Source of the DNA: Ideonella aquatica
GTDB lineage: Bacteria; Pseudomonadota; Gammaproteobacteria; Burkholderiales; Burkholderiaceae_C
NCBI RefSeq assembly: GCF_018069755.1
Contig: NZ_JAGQDE010000003.1
Span: 248,001 to 312,000 of the forward strand
Direction: 5' to 3'
Length of the DNA: 64,000 nucleotides
Positions 52,602 through 61,894 of this stretch are shown piece by piece. The stretch's first letter is position 1; the number at the start of each line of letters is the position of its first letter. Position numbers and translations under genes: made by a program. The notes under the pieces are model-generated. The model was given only the letters and a program-made list of their open reading frames with translations, was not told where the DNA came from and made no database searches.

Positions 52602-54020
52602 ATGAGCACCATTTCCTCGCTCGGCGTGGGCAGCGGCCTGGATGCCGAGACCATCATCGCCAAGCTGATGTCAATCGAGCACCGCCAGGTCGATCTGCTG
52701 CAGACCAAGCAGACCGACATGAAGTCGCAGCTGTCGACGGTGGGCACGCTCAAGGGCCTGCTGGCCACGATGCAGGACAAGGCGCAGGCGCTGACCTCCA
52801 CCAGCCTGTGGGGCCAGACCACGGTCAGCAGCAGCGATGCCACCGTGGCCACCGGCACCACCACCACGGGCACGGCCACCGGCACCTACCAGGTCACGGT
52901 CCAGGCGCTGGCCGCCTCGCAGACGGTGACCTCCACCGCCCTGGCCAGCTCGTCCACCGCGCTGAACGAAGGCAGCCTGACGATCCAGCTGGGCAGCTGG
53001 AGCGGCAGCAGCTTCACCGCCAAGACCGGCAGCAACCCGGTGTCGATCACCATCGGTGCGGGCGACACCAGCCTCAGCGCCATCCGCGACAAGATCAATG
53101 CGGCCGGTGCCGGCGTGACCGCCACCATCGTCAACGACGTCAATGGCGCGCGGCTGTCATTGCGCTCCACCGACAGCGGGGCCGTCAACGGCTTCAAGAT
53201 CACCGCCACCGAGACCACCGACGACAACGACGAGGCCACCGGCCTGTCGATGCTGGGCTACGACCCGTCGGCCGGCACGCCGCCGATGAGCCTGAACCAG
53301 GCCGGCAGCAATGCGCGGGCGCTGATCAATGGCATCCAGGTGGAATCAGCCAGCAACACGCTCAGCAATGTCTCGGACGGCTTGAGCCTGACCCTGTCCA
53401 AGGTCAGTGCCACGCCGGTCCAGCTGACCGTGGCCACCGACACCACCGCCATCAAGACCGCGGTCAACGACTTCATCACCGCCTTCAACGCAGTGGCCAG
53501 CAACCTGCAGACCAACCTGAAGTACGACAGCGCCAGCAAGAAGGCCGGCGCGCTCCAGGGCGACCGCATGGCGGTCAATCTGCAATGGGCCCTGCGCGGC
53601 GTGATCAACCAGCCCAGCAGCGCGTCGTCGGTGTTTGGCACCTTGTCGAGCATCGGCATCACGATGCAGCAGGACGGCAAGCTCAAGATGAGCAGCTCGG
53701 ACTTTGATGATGCGCTGGCCAACCAGACCGAGCTGAAGAAGATGCTGACCGCCAACACCGACGCAGTGGGCAGCTCGGGCTTCATGACCCGCTTCGACGA
53801 CCTGGCGGCAGCGATGCTGGACGTGGAAGGCTCGGTCACGCTGCGCGAGGAGGGCCTGCAGGGCGCGATCAACCGCAACCAGGATCAGCAAGACGCGTTG
53901 GAAGACCGCCTGGCGCTCACCGAGAAGCGGCTGCGCGCCCAGTACGAGGCCCTGGACACCAAGATGGCCACGCTCAGCACCTTGGCCAGCTACATCTCGC
54001 AGCAGTACTCATCGTCCTGA
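52602..54020 (+). CDS. fliD: Flagellar filament cap protein FliD
   Basis: Cap that folds exported flagellin at the filament tip. 472 residues, close to E. coli FliD (468). The N-terminal FliD domain starts ISSLGVGSGLDAETIIAKLMSIE, and the C-terminal part ends with the coiled-coil (LALTEKRLRAQYEALDTKM) and the Ser-rich SYISQQYSSS. The middle is Thr/Ser-rich. It is transcribed from its own sigma-28 promoter and ends in a terminator, separate from fliS. Confidence 0.96.
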   Translation: MSTISSLGVGSGLDAETIIAKLMSIEHRQVDLLQTKQTDMKSQLSTVGTLKGLLATMQDKAQALTSTSLWGQTTVSSSDATVATGTTTTGTATGTYQVTVQALAASQTVTSTALASSSTALNEGSLTIQLGSWSGSSFTAKTGSNPVSITIGAGDTSLSAIRDKINAAGAGVTATIVNDVNGARLSLRSTDSGAVNGFKITATETTDDNDEATGLSMLGYDPSAGTPPMSLNQAGSNARALINGIQVESASNTLSNVSDGLSLTLSKVSATPVQLTVATDTTAIKTAVNDFITAFNAVASNLQTNLKYDSASKKAGALQGDRMAVNLQWALRGVINQPSSASSVFGTLSSIGITMQQDGKLKMSSSDFDDALANQTELKKMLTANTDAVGSSGFMTRFDDLAAAMLDVEGSVTLREEGLQGAINRNQDQQDALEDRLALTEKRLRAQYEALDTKMATLSTLASYISQQYSSS

Positions 54021-54040
54021 CGCCTGCCGTCCCCGGTTGA

Positions 54041-54069
54041 AGGGCGCCGCGAGGCGCCCTTTGTCTTTT
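54041..54069 (+). terminator. Terminator of fliD
   Basis: AGGGCGCC-GCGA-GGCGCCCT (54041-54060), a GNRA-type tetraloop, followed by TTGTCTTTT. Strong Rho-independent terminator 20 bases past fliD. Confidence 0.9.
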
Positions 54070-54130
54070 CCGCAGGCCTGTCAAGCCCTGCAAGGCGTGG
54101 AAATAGGGCCTGGCGGCCGACAGCGGCGGC

Positions 54131-54158
54131 TTAAGGGGCTTCACTGCAGGGCCGATAA
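54131..54158 (+). promoter_or_regulatory. Predicted sigma-28 promoter of fliS
   Basis: TTAA (54131-54134), 16 bases, then a perfect GCCGATAA (54151-54158), 45 bases ahead of fliS. Together with the fliD terminator it makes fliS-fliT-brake a separate late operon. Confidence 0.8.
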
Positions 54159-54203
54159 CTGGACAACACCGCCATTGACCGCCTCTCACGCGGACCCATC
54201 ACG

Positions 54204-54638
54204 ATGTACCCCGCCGCCATGACCTCTCCCTTCGGCCGCTCCGGCGCCCTGGCCCAGGCTTACCGCCGCATCGGCGCCGAGACCAGTGTGGTCGATGCCG
54301 ATCCACACCGTTTGATCGAGCTGCTCTTCGACGCCTACGCCGAGTGTCTGGTGCAGGCCCGTGGCGCCATGTTGGCCGGCCAGACGGAAATCAAGGGTCG
54401 CTCGATCAGCCGAGCCGCACGCATCGTTGACGAGGGCTTGAAAGCCGGGCTGGACCTGGACAAGGGCGGTCGCCTGGCGGCCGATCTGCGGGACCTGTAC
54501 GAGTATGTCTCGCTGCGCCTGGTGCTGGCGAACGTGCGCAACGACGTGTCGATCCTGGAAGAGTGCAGCCGCCTCATCGAGCCGCTGCGGCAGGCCTGGA
54601 AGGACATCCGACCGCAGGCCACCCGCGCCGTGAATTGA
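54204..54638 (+). CDS. fliS: Flagellin export chaperone FliS
   Basis: Cytosolic chaperone that keeps flagellin monomeric before export. 144 residues; the FliS helical bundle is recognisable from AYRRIGAETSVVDADPHRLIELLFD and LYEYVSLRLVLANVRND. Leads the fliS-fliT-brake operon. With three flagellins it probably serves all. Confidence 0.93.
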   Translation: MYPAAMTSPFGRSGALAQAYRRIGAETSVVDADPHRLIELLFDAYAECLVQARGAMLAGQTEIKGRSISRAARIVDEGLKAGLDLDKGGRLAADLRDLYEYVSLRLVLANVRNDVSILEECSRLIEPLRQAWKDIRPQATRAVN

Positions 54639-54699
54639 AGCCATGGTCGGCCCGACCGACCCAGCGGATGGCCCAGCGGTCGTCCGAGGACCCAAGATC

Positions 54700-54999
54700 A
54701 TGAACAGCTCCCTGCTCACCTATTACGAGGCCATCGAGAAGGCCAGTGCCGACATGCTGGAGGCCGCCCGTCTGGGCGACTGGGACCAGGTGGTACAGCT
54801 TGAAGGGGCCTGCGCCGTGCTGATCGCCCGCCTCAAGCAGGCGGCCCAGACCGAGTCGCTGCAGGCCGAAGAAGCCCGCACCAAATCGCGCATCATGCAG
54901 CGCATCCTGCTCAACGACGCCGAGATCCGCCACCTGGCCGAGCCGTGGATGGAAGACCTCGACATGATGATGCGCGGCAAGTCGCGCACCCTGCACTGA
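54700..54999 (+). CDS. fliT: Flagellar chaperone FliT
   Basis: Export chaperone for the cap protein FliD and, in enteric bacteria, an inhibitor of FlhDC. 99 residues, all helical (LLTYYEAIEKASADMLEAARLGDWDQ... LLNDAEIRHLAEPWMEDL), small as usual for FliT. The start at 54700 has GAGGA 9 bases upstream and gives the typical N terminus; a Met at 54643 would add a Pro-rich stretch. Position between fliS and the brake gene supports the call. Confidence 0.82.
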   Translation: MNSSLLTYYEAIEKASADMLEAARLGDWDQVVQLEGACAVLIARLKQAAQTESLQAEEARTKSRIMQRILLNDAEIRHLAEPWMEDLDMMMRGKSRTLH

Positions 55000-55018
55000 C
55001 AGCGCTGGAGGCCAGGCC

Positions 55019-55780
55019 ATGTACGAGGACACCCGACCGGCAGACTTGGGCGATGGCAGCCCGGGCGACGCGATGGCGGAGTTCAGGGTCACCTCACCGC
55101 CCGAGGTGCGCAGCCTGCTGAAGTCGCTGATGGACCGCGGCATCATCGTCAACCTCAATGCCTCGGACGGCAGCGTCTATGGCAGCACACTGTGGTCGGT
55201 CGATGCCGAGCAGCGCCGCATCGCCTTCACCGCCGACCTGGGCTCGCCGATGGTGCAGCGCATGGTCGAGGCCGACGAAGTCACTGCGGTGGCCTACCTG
55301 GACAAGGTCAAGCTGCAGTTCGAAGTGGGCGGCCGCCTGCTGGTGCATGGCCGCCAGGCCTGCGTGCTGCAGGCCGACTGGCCACGCGCCCTCTACCGCT
55401 TTCAGCGCCGCAACGCCTACCGCGTGCGCACCATCGAGCGCATGGCACCGCATGTGGAGTTCCGTCACCCGGCGCTGCCCGAGATGACGCTGAGCCTGCG
55501 CGTGCTGGACCTGAGCGTCAACGGCTGCGCGCTCTTCCTGCCCGACAACGTGCCCCCGCTGCAACCCGGCGTGACCATCCACGCCGCCCAGCTGCAACTT
55601 GAGCCGGGCCAGTCGCTGGCATTGCGGCTGCATGTGCACCACGTGACCGCCATCCAGCCCGATGCCCGCGGCGTGCGCCTGGGCTGCGAGTTCGTCGCGC
55701 TGCCGGGTGACGGTGACCGCGTGCTGCAGCGCTACATCGACGCCATCCAGAAGCGCCGCCGCATGATGTCCTTGGATTGA
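55019..55780 (+). CDS. ycgR: Flagellar brake protein YcgR (cyclic-di-GMP receptor)
   Basis: Slows the motor when cyclic-di-GMP is high. 253 residues with an N-terminal YcgR domain (about 20-125) and a C-terminal PilZ domain (about 130-245). The ligand-binding PilZ motifs are present: the Arg cluster in QRRNAYRVRT and DLSVNGCAL (DxSxxG). 19 bases after fliT, so expected in the same late operon. GGAGG precedes the ATG. Confidence 0.92.
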   Translation: MYEDTRPADLGDGSPGDAMAEFRVTSPPEVRSLLKSLMDRGIIVNLNASDGSVYGSTLWSVDAEQRRIAFTADLGSPMVQRMVEADEVTAVAYLDKVKLQFEVGGRLLVHGRQACVLQADWPRALYRFQRRNAYRVRTIERMAPHVEFRHPALPEMTLSLRVLDLSVNGCALFLPDNVPPLQPGVTIHAAQLQLEPGQSLALRLHVHHVTAIQPDARGVRLGCEFVALPGDGDRVLQRYIDAIQKRRRMMSLD

Positions 55781-55789
55781 GCACGCAAT

Positions 55790-55931
55790 GGGCGGTACCC
55801 CGCCCGTGGGGGCATGAGATCAAGCACCAGGGTCATGGCGCCACCTGCGCCGGCCAGCGCCGGGCCGCCCCAAGCGTCCGGCCGGCGCAGCCCCCTCGGG
55901 GGGCGACGGGCGGTACCCCGCCCGTGGGGGC
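55790..55931. repeat. Paired 24-bp hairpin repeat between the brake gene and fliE
   Basis: An identical 24-base unit occurs at 55790-55813 and 55908-55931. Each contains GGGCGG-TACC-CCGCCC, a perfect 6-bp hairpin, plus CGTGGGGGC. The 94 bases between them are G+C-rich with a CCCCC-TC-GGGGG hairpin at about 55890-55902. The second copy ends 1 base before the fliE stop. It lies between converging genes and probably works as a terminator or REP-like element. Confidence 0.8.
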
Positions 55932-55932
55932 C

Positions 55933-56292
55933 TCACACCTGCATGTTCATGACGTCGGTGTAGGCCTGCACCATGCGGTTGCGCACGGACAGCACGGCCT
56001 GGAAGCCGAGTTGGGACTTCTGCATCGCCACCATGGTCTGCTCCAGGCTGACCGTGGGGTTGTCCAGCTGCAGTTCACGCTGCAGGCGGCCGGTCTCGTT
56101 CTGGGCGTCGCTGACCTGGCGCAAGGCCTGCGCCATGGCGTTCTGGAAGCCGCCCTTGTCCACCGCAGCCGTGCCGTCCACGGCCGCCGGCGCACTGACA
56201 GCGCGTGTGCGACCCAGCGGCTGGCCGTCCGGACCCATGCCGGCCTTGGCCAGGGCCTGGTTGAAGTTGAAGGGGGTGAGTTTCAGGTCCAT
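55933..56292 (-). CDS. fliE: Flagellar hook-basal body protein FliE
   Basis: Rod-MS ring junction protein, essential for export of rod parts. 119 residues; the conserved C terminus (VSLEQTMVAMQKSQLGFQAV and VRNRMVQAYTDVMNMQV) is unmistakable. Encoded divergently from fliF, as in E. coli and Salmonella. The 180-base region between them should hold both class II promoters. Confidence 0.93.
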   Translation of the reverse strand: MDLKLTPFNFNQALAKAGMGPDGQPLGRTRAVSAPAAVDGTAAVDKGGFQNAMAQALRQVSDAQNETGRLQRELQLDNPTVSLEQTMVAMQKSQLGFQAVLSVRNRMVQAYTDVMNMQV

Positions 56293-56472
56293 GGGAGCAG
56301 CCTCCTCGGCGAGGTGACATGGACGGCATCGTAGGTCGGGCCCGGGTGCGGCGTAGGGGGGAACTGCCGGGCGATTGGCGGCCTTCTCGCACCATGGCGG
56401 GGCCCTCGGCTGCCCAACAATGGCTGGCAACTGGTCACTAGCCCGCATGGCGGGCCCGTATTGCCCAACGCC

Positions 56473-58182
56473 ATGGACGCCGTCGTCGAATCTCCCACCC
56501 CGCTGGTTCCTGCACAGCCGCCCGGCCTGATGGCCCGGCTGGCTGCCTTGCCTCAGGCCACCAGGCTCAAGCTGGGCATCGGCCTCGCCGGTCTGCTGGC
56601 CACCGTGGTGGCCATGGCCCTGTGGGCCAGCCAGGGCGACTGGAAGGTGCTGTACGCCAACCTGCCCGACAAGGAAGCCGGCGCGATCATCGCCCAGCTC
56701 TCGCAGATGAACGTGCCCTACCGCCACACCGACGGTGGCGCGGCCATCATGGTGCCGGCTGACCGCGTGTATGACCTGAAGATGAAGCTGGCCGCCGCCG
56801 GCCTGCCCAAGGCCTCGGTGACCGGCAATGAACTGCTGGACAACGCCCGCTTCGGCCAGACCGACCGCCAGGAGCGCATGAACATGCAGCGCGCGCTGGA
56901 GGGCGAACTGGTGCGCACCATCACCCGCCTGGACGGCGTGCAGGAGGCCCGCGTCCACCTGGCCCTGCCCAACCAGAACGGCTTCTTTCGCGAGCAGCAA
57001 AAGGCCAGCGCCAGCGTCATGCTGACCCTGCACCCGGGCCGCAGCCTGGACCGGGCGCAGGCCGCGTCCATCGTTCACCTGGTGTCGTCCAGCGTGCCCG
57101 AGCTGAACCCCAAGGCAGTCAGCGTGCTCGATCAGACCGGCACCCTGCTGTCCGGTCCCGACGAGACGGCGCGCAACCTCAACGAGCAGGAGCTGCAGTA
57201 CCAGCGCCAGATCGAAACCACCTATCTCAAGCGCGTGCAGGAGATCCTGGAGCCGGTGCTGGGCCACGACAACATGCGCGCCACCGTGACGGCCGAGATC
57301 GACTTCACCCAGACCGAGGCCACCCAGGAGCAGTACCGCCCCAACCAGGGTGACCAGCCGGCCGCGGTGCGCAGCCAGCAGACCCTGGAGTCCACCCAGC
57401 CCGGCACCCCGGTGCCCACCGGCGTGCCGGGTGCCGCGACCAACCAGCCGCCGACCCCGGCCACCGCGCCGGTCAACGGCGCCTCGGCACCGCTGCAGGC
57501 CAACCAGAGCGGCCAGAACGGCGGCGGCTCGCGCCGCGAGGCGGTGACCAACTACGAGGTCGACAAGACCACCCGCGTCACCCGCGCCCCGGTGGGCAGC
57601 GTCAAGCGCCTGAATGCCGCGGTGGTGGTCAACTACCGCCTGCCCACGCCCGATCCCAAGGCCAAGAGCAAGACCGAACCCAAGCCCGAGGCCCTGCCCC
57701 AGGAGGAAATCGACAAGATCACCGCCCTGGTGCAGGAAGCCGTGGGCTACAGCAAGGAACGCGGCGACTCGATCAAGGTGATCAGCGCGCCCTTCCGTGC
57801 CGACGACACGCCCAAGCCCGACGAGCTGCCGCTGTGGAAGCAGCCCTGGGTACTGGATCTGCTGCGTGCGGGCGCCGTGCCGGCCGCGTTGGCCATCGTC
57901 GCGCTGGGTCTGATCTTCGGCGCCATCCGGCCGGCCATCCAGGCGGCCAAGCCGCAGCCGGTGGAGGATGCCCAGGCGGCCGCCGACACCGCCGTGGCCC
58001 AGCTCGACGCCGTGGTCGACGACGGCCTGGCGCTGCCCGGCACCGAGGCCGGCATGCTGCCCGCGCTGGAGTCGCCGCAGGAGAACGCCAAGCTCGAGGC
58101 GGCCCGCCGCCTGGCCCGCGACAACCCGCAGGCCGTGGCCAACATCATGCGCGAATGGGTCACCGGCGAGGCCGTGGCCTGA
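56473..58182 (+). CDS. fliF: Flagellar MS-ring protein FliF
   Basis: Forms the membrane MS ring on which the motor is built. 569 residues; TM1 at about 34-51, the periplasmic ring-building domains (GDWKVLYANLPDKEAGAIIA through the GHDNMRATVTAEIDF segment), a Pro/Gly-rich periplasmic insert (about 300-355), TM2 near 465-485 (PAALAIVALGLIFGAI) and the FliG-binding C terminus (ARRLARDNPQAVANIMREWV). The ATG at 56473 is preferred to a TTG at 56461. First gene of fliFGHIJK. Confidence 0.96.
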   Translation: MDAVVESPTPLVPAQPPGLMARLAALPQATRLKLGIGLAGLLATVVAMALWASQGDWKVLYANLPDKEAGAIIAQLSQMNVPYRHTDGGAAIMVPADRVYDLKMKLAAAGLPKASVTGNELLDNARFGQTDRQERMNMQRALEGELVRTITRLDGVQEARVHLALPNQNGFFREQQKASASVMLTLHPGRSLDRAQAASIVHLVSSSVPELNPKAVSVLDQTGTLLSGPDETARNLNEQELQYQRQIETTYLKRVQEILEPVLGHDNMRATVTAEIDFTQTEATQEQYRPNQGDQPAAVRSQQTLESTQPGTPVPTGVPGAATNQPPTPATAPVNGASAPLQANQSGQNGGGSRREAVTNYEVDKTTRVTRAPVGSVKRLNAAVVVNYRLPTPDPKAKSKTEPKPEALPQEEIDKITALVQEAVGYSKERGDSIKVISAPFRADDTPKPDELPLWKQPWVLDLLRAGAVPAALAIVALGLIFGAIRPAIQAAKPQPVEDAQAAADTAVAQLDAVVDDGLALPGTEAGMLPALESPQENAKLEAARRLARDNPQAVANIMREWVTGEAVA

Positions 58183-58200
58183 ATCTGAGAGTCTGCAACC

Positions 58201-59202
58201 ATGGCCAGCGAAGACGAGAGCATCGAGAACGCCGCGATCCTGCTGATGTCCCTCGGCGAGGAAGAGGCGGCCCAGGTCTTCAAGCACCTGGGCCCGAAGG
58301 AAGTGCAGAAGCTGGGCGAGACCATCGCCCGCATGAAGGTCATCCCGCGTGAGCGCGTCGAGCAGGTGCTCGACAAGTTCACCGACGAGGCCGAGAAGCA
58401 GCACATGCTGGTGCCCGACACCGACGAGTACGTCAAGAGCGTGCTGCGCAAGGCGCTGGGCGACGACAAGGCCAACCTGCTGATCGACCGCATCATCCAG
58501 GGCAGCGACATCACCGGCATCGAGAGCCTGAAGTGGATGGACGCCGCCTCGGTGGCCGAGTTGCTGCGCAATGAACACCCGCAGATCATCGCCGCCATCC
58601 TGGTGCACCTGGACCAGGACCAGTCGTCCTCGGTGCTCAAGACCCTGCCGGAGCGCCAGCGCAACGAGGTGTTGATCCGCATTGCCACGCTCGACGGCAT
58701 CCAGCCCACCGCACTGAAGGACCTCAACGAGGTGCTCTCCAAGGTGCTGGCCGGCGGCGATCGCCTGCGCAAGGCCTCGCTGGGCGGCGTCAAGGCGGCG
58801 GCCGAGATCATCAACCTGATGGGCTCGTCGGTCGAGACCTCGGCGCTGGACTACATCCGCGAGGCCGATGGCGACCTGGCGCAGAAGATCATGGACAACA
58901 TGTTCACCTTCGAGGACCTGAACAAGCTCGACGACAAGGGCTTCCAGTCGGTGCTCAAGGAGGTGCAGGGCGAGTCGCTGGTCATCGCGCTCAAGGGCGC
59001 CACCCCGGAGCTGCGCGAGAAGGTGTTCCGCAACATGTCCAGCCGCGCCGCCGAGACGCTGCGCGAAGACCTGGAGAGCCGCGGCCCGGTGCGGGTCAGC
59101 GAGGTCGAGGCCGAGCAGAAGGAAATGCTGAAGATCGTTCGCCGACTCGTCGACGAGGGCCAGATTGTGCTGGCCTCGGGAGGCGCGGATGACTTCCTCT
59201 GA
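58201..59202 (+). CDS. fliG: Flagellar motor switch protein FliG
   Basis: Rotor protein that receives torque from MotA. 333 residues, the normal length: N-terminal FliF-binding domain (AAILLMSLGEEEAAQVFKHL), the EHPQ motif (LLRNEHPQIIAAILVHLD), and the charged torque helix (LNKLDDKGFQSVLKEVQG) with RGPVRVSEVE near the end. 18 bases after fliF; its last 14 bases overlap fliH. Confidence 0.97.
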   Translation: MASEDESIENAAILLMSLGEEEAAQVFKHLGPKEVQKLGETIARMKVIPRERVEQVLDKFTDEAEKQHMLVPDTDEYVKSVLRKALGDDKANLLIDRIIQGSDITGIESLKWMDAASVAELLRNEHPQIIAAILVHLDQDQSSSVLKTLPERQRNEVLIRIATLDGIQPTALKDLNEVLSKVLAGGDRLRKASLGGVKAAAEIINLMGSSVETSALDYIREADGDLAQKIMDNMFTFEDLNKLDDKGFQSVLKEVQGESLVIALKGATPELREKVFRNMSSRAAETLREDLESRGPVRVSEVEAEQKEMLKIVRRLVDEGQIVLASGGADDFL

Positions 59203-59995
59203 CCGGCGCGGCCCGCGCCAGGTGCCACCGCCCCAGGGCAGCAACCCACGGCCGGCCGGCCACTACACCCGCTTCATCCCGCGCGAGGAGCTCTCGGGCT
59301 TCTCGAACTGGACCCCCGATGCCTTCGTCGGCCTGGCCGACGAGGCCGAACCCCTGCCCACCGGTCTGCGCCGCACGCCGCCCGCGCCGGTCGAGCCACC
59401 GCCGGCAGCGCCGCCGCCGAACACCCTGGTCGGCCCCAGCGAGGAGGACTGGCTGCAGCGCGTCCAGGACGCCCGCCAGCAGGGCTACCAGGACGGCTAC
59501 CGCGATGGCCTGGAGGCGCTTGATGCCGCGCGTCGCCAGCATCTGCAGCAGGTCACCGCGCAATTTGCCGGTCTGGCCGCCGCCTTCGAGGAACAGATGG
59601 CCGCGCTGGAGCAGCGCATGGCCGATGCCGTCACCGCCACCGCGCTGACGCTGGCCCGCCAGGTGGTGCGCAGCGAGCTGTCGCAGCGGCCCGAGCTGGT
59701 GCGCCAGGTGGCCCAGGAGGCGATCGGTGCCGTGGTGCTCTCGGCGCGCCATCTGCGCCTGCGCCTGCATCCTGATGACCTGGCCCTGGTGGCCGCCGAC
59801 GACGGCGAGCTGCTGCGCTCGCGCGAGGTTCAGCTGCAGCCCGACCCAGGCCTGCAGCGCGGCGGCTGCGTGGTGGAGTCCGACCTGGGCCGTGTCGATG
59901 CCCGCATCGCTCAGCGCTGGGCGCAGGCGGTGGCCGTGTTCGGCGCCGAACTGCCGCTGCAGGACGACCCCGCCGGTGCCGCGGAGACCGCATGA
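59189..59995 (+). CDS. fliH: Flagellar export regulator FliH
   Basis: Holds the FliI ATPase at the export gate. 268 residues: an N-terminal Pro-rich part ([19 protein letters not shown] is the FliN/FlhA-binding end), a central coiled coil with alanine/glycine spacing ([19 protein letters not shown]), and a C-terminal domain (RAIAL-type [23 protein letters not shown]). The start inside the end of fliG has GGAG 6 bases upstream. Overlaps fliI by 4 bases. Confidence 0.92.
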   Translation: MTSSDRRGPRQVPPPQGSNPRPAGHYTRFIPREELSGFSNWTPDAFVGLADEAEPLPTGLRRTPPAPVEPPPAAPPPNTLVGPSEEDWLQRVQDARQQGYQDGYRDGLEALDAARRQHLQQVTAQFAGLAAAFEEQMAALEQRMADAVTATALTLARQVVRSELSQRPELVRQVAQEAIGAVVLSARHLRLRLHPDDLALVAADDGELLRSREVQLQPDPGLQRGGCVVESDLGRVDARIAQRWAQAVAVFGAELPLQDDPAGAAETA

Positions 59996-61392
59996 CGACC
60001 TTGGATCGCCCCCAGCGCTGGGAACGCTTTCTGGACGATCTGGGCCGCTACGCGGCGCTGCGTCAGCCGCTGGAGATGGAGGGCTCGCTGGTGCGCGTCA
60101 CCGGCCTGGTGCTCGAAGCCACCGGCGTGCGCGCCCCTGTGGGTGCCGTCTGCGCGGTGGGCATGCCGGGTGACACGCCGGTCACCGCCGAGGTGGTGGG
60201 TTTCGACGGCGACCGTGCCTACCTGATGCCCACCGGCGAGCTGCATGGCCTGGCCAGCGGCGCCCGCGTGGTGCCGCTGCCCGTGCCGCAGCTGCCGCCG
60301 CGCCTGGGTGCCGAGAACCATCCCTGGCGCCGCAGCGAGGACCGCGGCCTGCACCTGCCGATCGGCGAGGGTCTGCTGGGCCGTGTCATCGACGCCCACG
60401 GCCAGCCCATGGACCGCGGCGGCCCGCTGCAAGTGGTGCAGAACGAACCCATGCTGCGCCGCCCGATCAATGCCATGGACCGCGATCCGGTGCGCCGCCC
60501 CTTGGACACCGGCGTGCGGGCGATCAACGCCTTGCTCACCGTGGGCCGCGGCCAGCGCCTGGGCCTGTTCGCCGGCACCGGCGTGGGCAAATCCGTGCTG
60601 CTGGGCATGATGGCGCGCTACACCGAGGCCGATGTCATCGTTGTCGGCCTGATCGGCGAGCGCGGCCGCGAAGTCAAGGAGTTCATCGAGGACATCCTGG
60701 GCGAGGAGGGCCTGCGCCGCGCCGTGGTGGTGGCCGCACCGGCCGATGCACCGCCGCTGGTGCGCATGCAGGGCGCCAGCTACGCCACCGCGATCGCCGA
60801 GCATTTCCGCGACAAGGGCCAGCATGTGCTGCTGCTGATGGACTCGCTGACCCGCTACGCCATGGCCCAGCGCGAGATCGCCCTGGCCATTGGCGAGCCG
60901 CCCGCCACCAAGGGCTACCCGCCCAGCTGCTTCGCCAAGCTGCCGCAGCTGGTCGAGCGCAGCGGCAACGGCCTGGCCGGCGGCGGCTCGATCACCGCCT
61001 TCTACACCGTGCTGACCGAGGGCGACGACCCGCAGGACCCGATCGCCGATGCCGCCCGCGGCATCCTGGACGGCCACATCGTGCTCTCGCGCGAACTGGC
61101 CGAGAGTGGCCACTTCCCGGCGATTGATGTCGAGCGCTCGATCTCGCGCGTGATGAACGCGGTCGCCGCCCGGCCGCACCTGGATGCCGCCCGCCGCGCT
61201 CGCCAGTGGCTGGCCAAGTTCAACAAGGCGCGCGATCTGATCCAGCTCGGCGCCTACACCCCGGGCGCCGATGCCGAACTGGACGCCGCCGTGCGCGTTC
61301 ACCCGCAGCTGATCGCGCTGCTGCAGCAGGACATGCACGAGCCGGCCCCGCTGGGTGCCAGCAGTGCCCAGCTGCAACAGCTCAGCCCCTGA
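59992..61392 (+). CDS. fliI: Flagellum-specific ATPase FliI
   Basis: Powers substrate release at the flagellar export apparatus. 466 residues. Walker [12 protein letters not shown], the Walker B strand [13 protein letters not shown], and the T3SS-ATPase signature [18 protein letters not shown] are present. Length matches E. coli FliI (457). Coupled to fliH by a 4-base overlap. Confidence 0.97.
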   Translation: MTTLDRPQRWERFLDDLGRYAALRQPLEMEGSLVRVTGLVLEATGVRAPVGAVCAVGMPGDTPVTAEVVGFDGDRAYLMPTGELHGLASGARVVPLPVPQLPPRLGAENHPWRRSEDRGLHLPIGEGLLGRVIDAHGQPMDRGGPLQVVQNEPMLRRPINAMDRDPVRRPLDTGVRAINALLTVGRGQRLGLFAGTGVGKSVLLGMMARYTEADVIVVGLIGERGREVKEFIEDILGEEGLRRAVVVAAPADAPPLVRMQGASYATAIAEHFRDKGQHVLLLMDSLTRYAMAQREIALAIGEPPATKGYPPSCFAKLPQLVERSGNGLAGGGSITAFYTVLTEGDDPQDPIADAARGILDGHIVLSRELAESGHFPAIDVERSISRVMNAVAARPHLDAARRARQWLAKFNKARDLIQLGAYTPGADAELDAAVRVHPQLIALLQQDMHEPAPLGASSAQLQQLSP

Positions 61393-61418
61393 TCCCCTTG
61401 AGACCACACGCCTGAACC

Positions 61419-61877
61419 ATGGACCGGATGCAGTTGCTGGCCACCCTGCTCGAACGCGAGGAGCGCCGTCGTGACGAAGCGCTGGCGCACTGGCGCGCCT
61501 GCCAGCAGCGCGCCGAGGCCGCGCGCGGCCAGCACCAGGCGCTGCTGGGCTACCGCGATGACTACCGACAGCGCTGGGCCGGTCAGTTCCGCCAGGGCTG
61601 CGGCATCGACCTGCTGCGCTGCTACCAGGGCTTTGTCGGCCGCCTGGACCAGGCGATCGACCTGCAAGGCCAGCAGGCCGAGCACAGCCAGACCCTGGTG
61701 GACGCCGCGCTGCGCGCGCTGCGCCAGCGCGAGACCCGCGTGGCGATGGTGCGCAAGCTGATCGAGCGCCGCCAGGCTGCCGCCCAACTGGCGCAGTCGC
61801 GGCGCGACCAGAAGACCAGTGACGAAGCCGCCCAGCGCATGGGGCGGCGCGGCCCGCGCAGCCTGCAGGCCGCCTGA
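61419..61877 (+). CDS. fliJ: Flagellar export protein FliJ
   Basis: Coiled-coil stalk that fits inside the FliI ring. 152 residues, continuous helix rich in Arg, Gln and Ala (ATLLEREERRRDEALAHWRA... RKLIERRQAAAQLAQSRRDQ), about the usual size (E. coli 147). Identified by position between fliI and fliK as well as by composition. Confidence 0.88.
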   Translation: MDRMQLLATLLEREERRRDEALAHWRACQQRAEAARGQHQALLGYRDDYRQRWAGQFRQGCGIDLLRCYQGFVGRLDQAIDLQGQQAEHSQTLVDAALRALRQRETRVAMVRKLIERRQAAAQLAQSRRDQKTSDEAAQRMGRRGPRSLQAA

Positions 61878-61894
61878 CCCCACCCGACACCGCC

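Noticed and set aside
56375-56391. TTGGC-N7-TCGCA between fliE and fliF as a sigma-54 promoter
   Set aside because: The -12 element has a mismatch and the organism has FlhDC, where these genes are normally sigma-70/FlhDC dependent. A single chance match in a G+C-rich region is not enough.
55933-59244. A 1103-codon open frame on the minus strand across fliF and fliG
   Set aside because: It is the antisense of well-conserved fliF and fliG; only its last 120 codons are real (fliE). Long antisense frames are expected at this G+C content.
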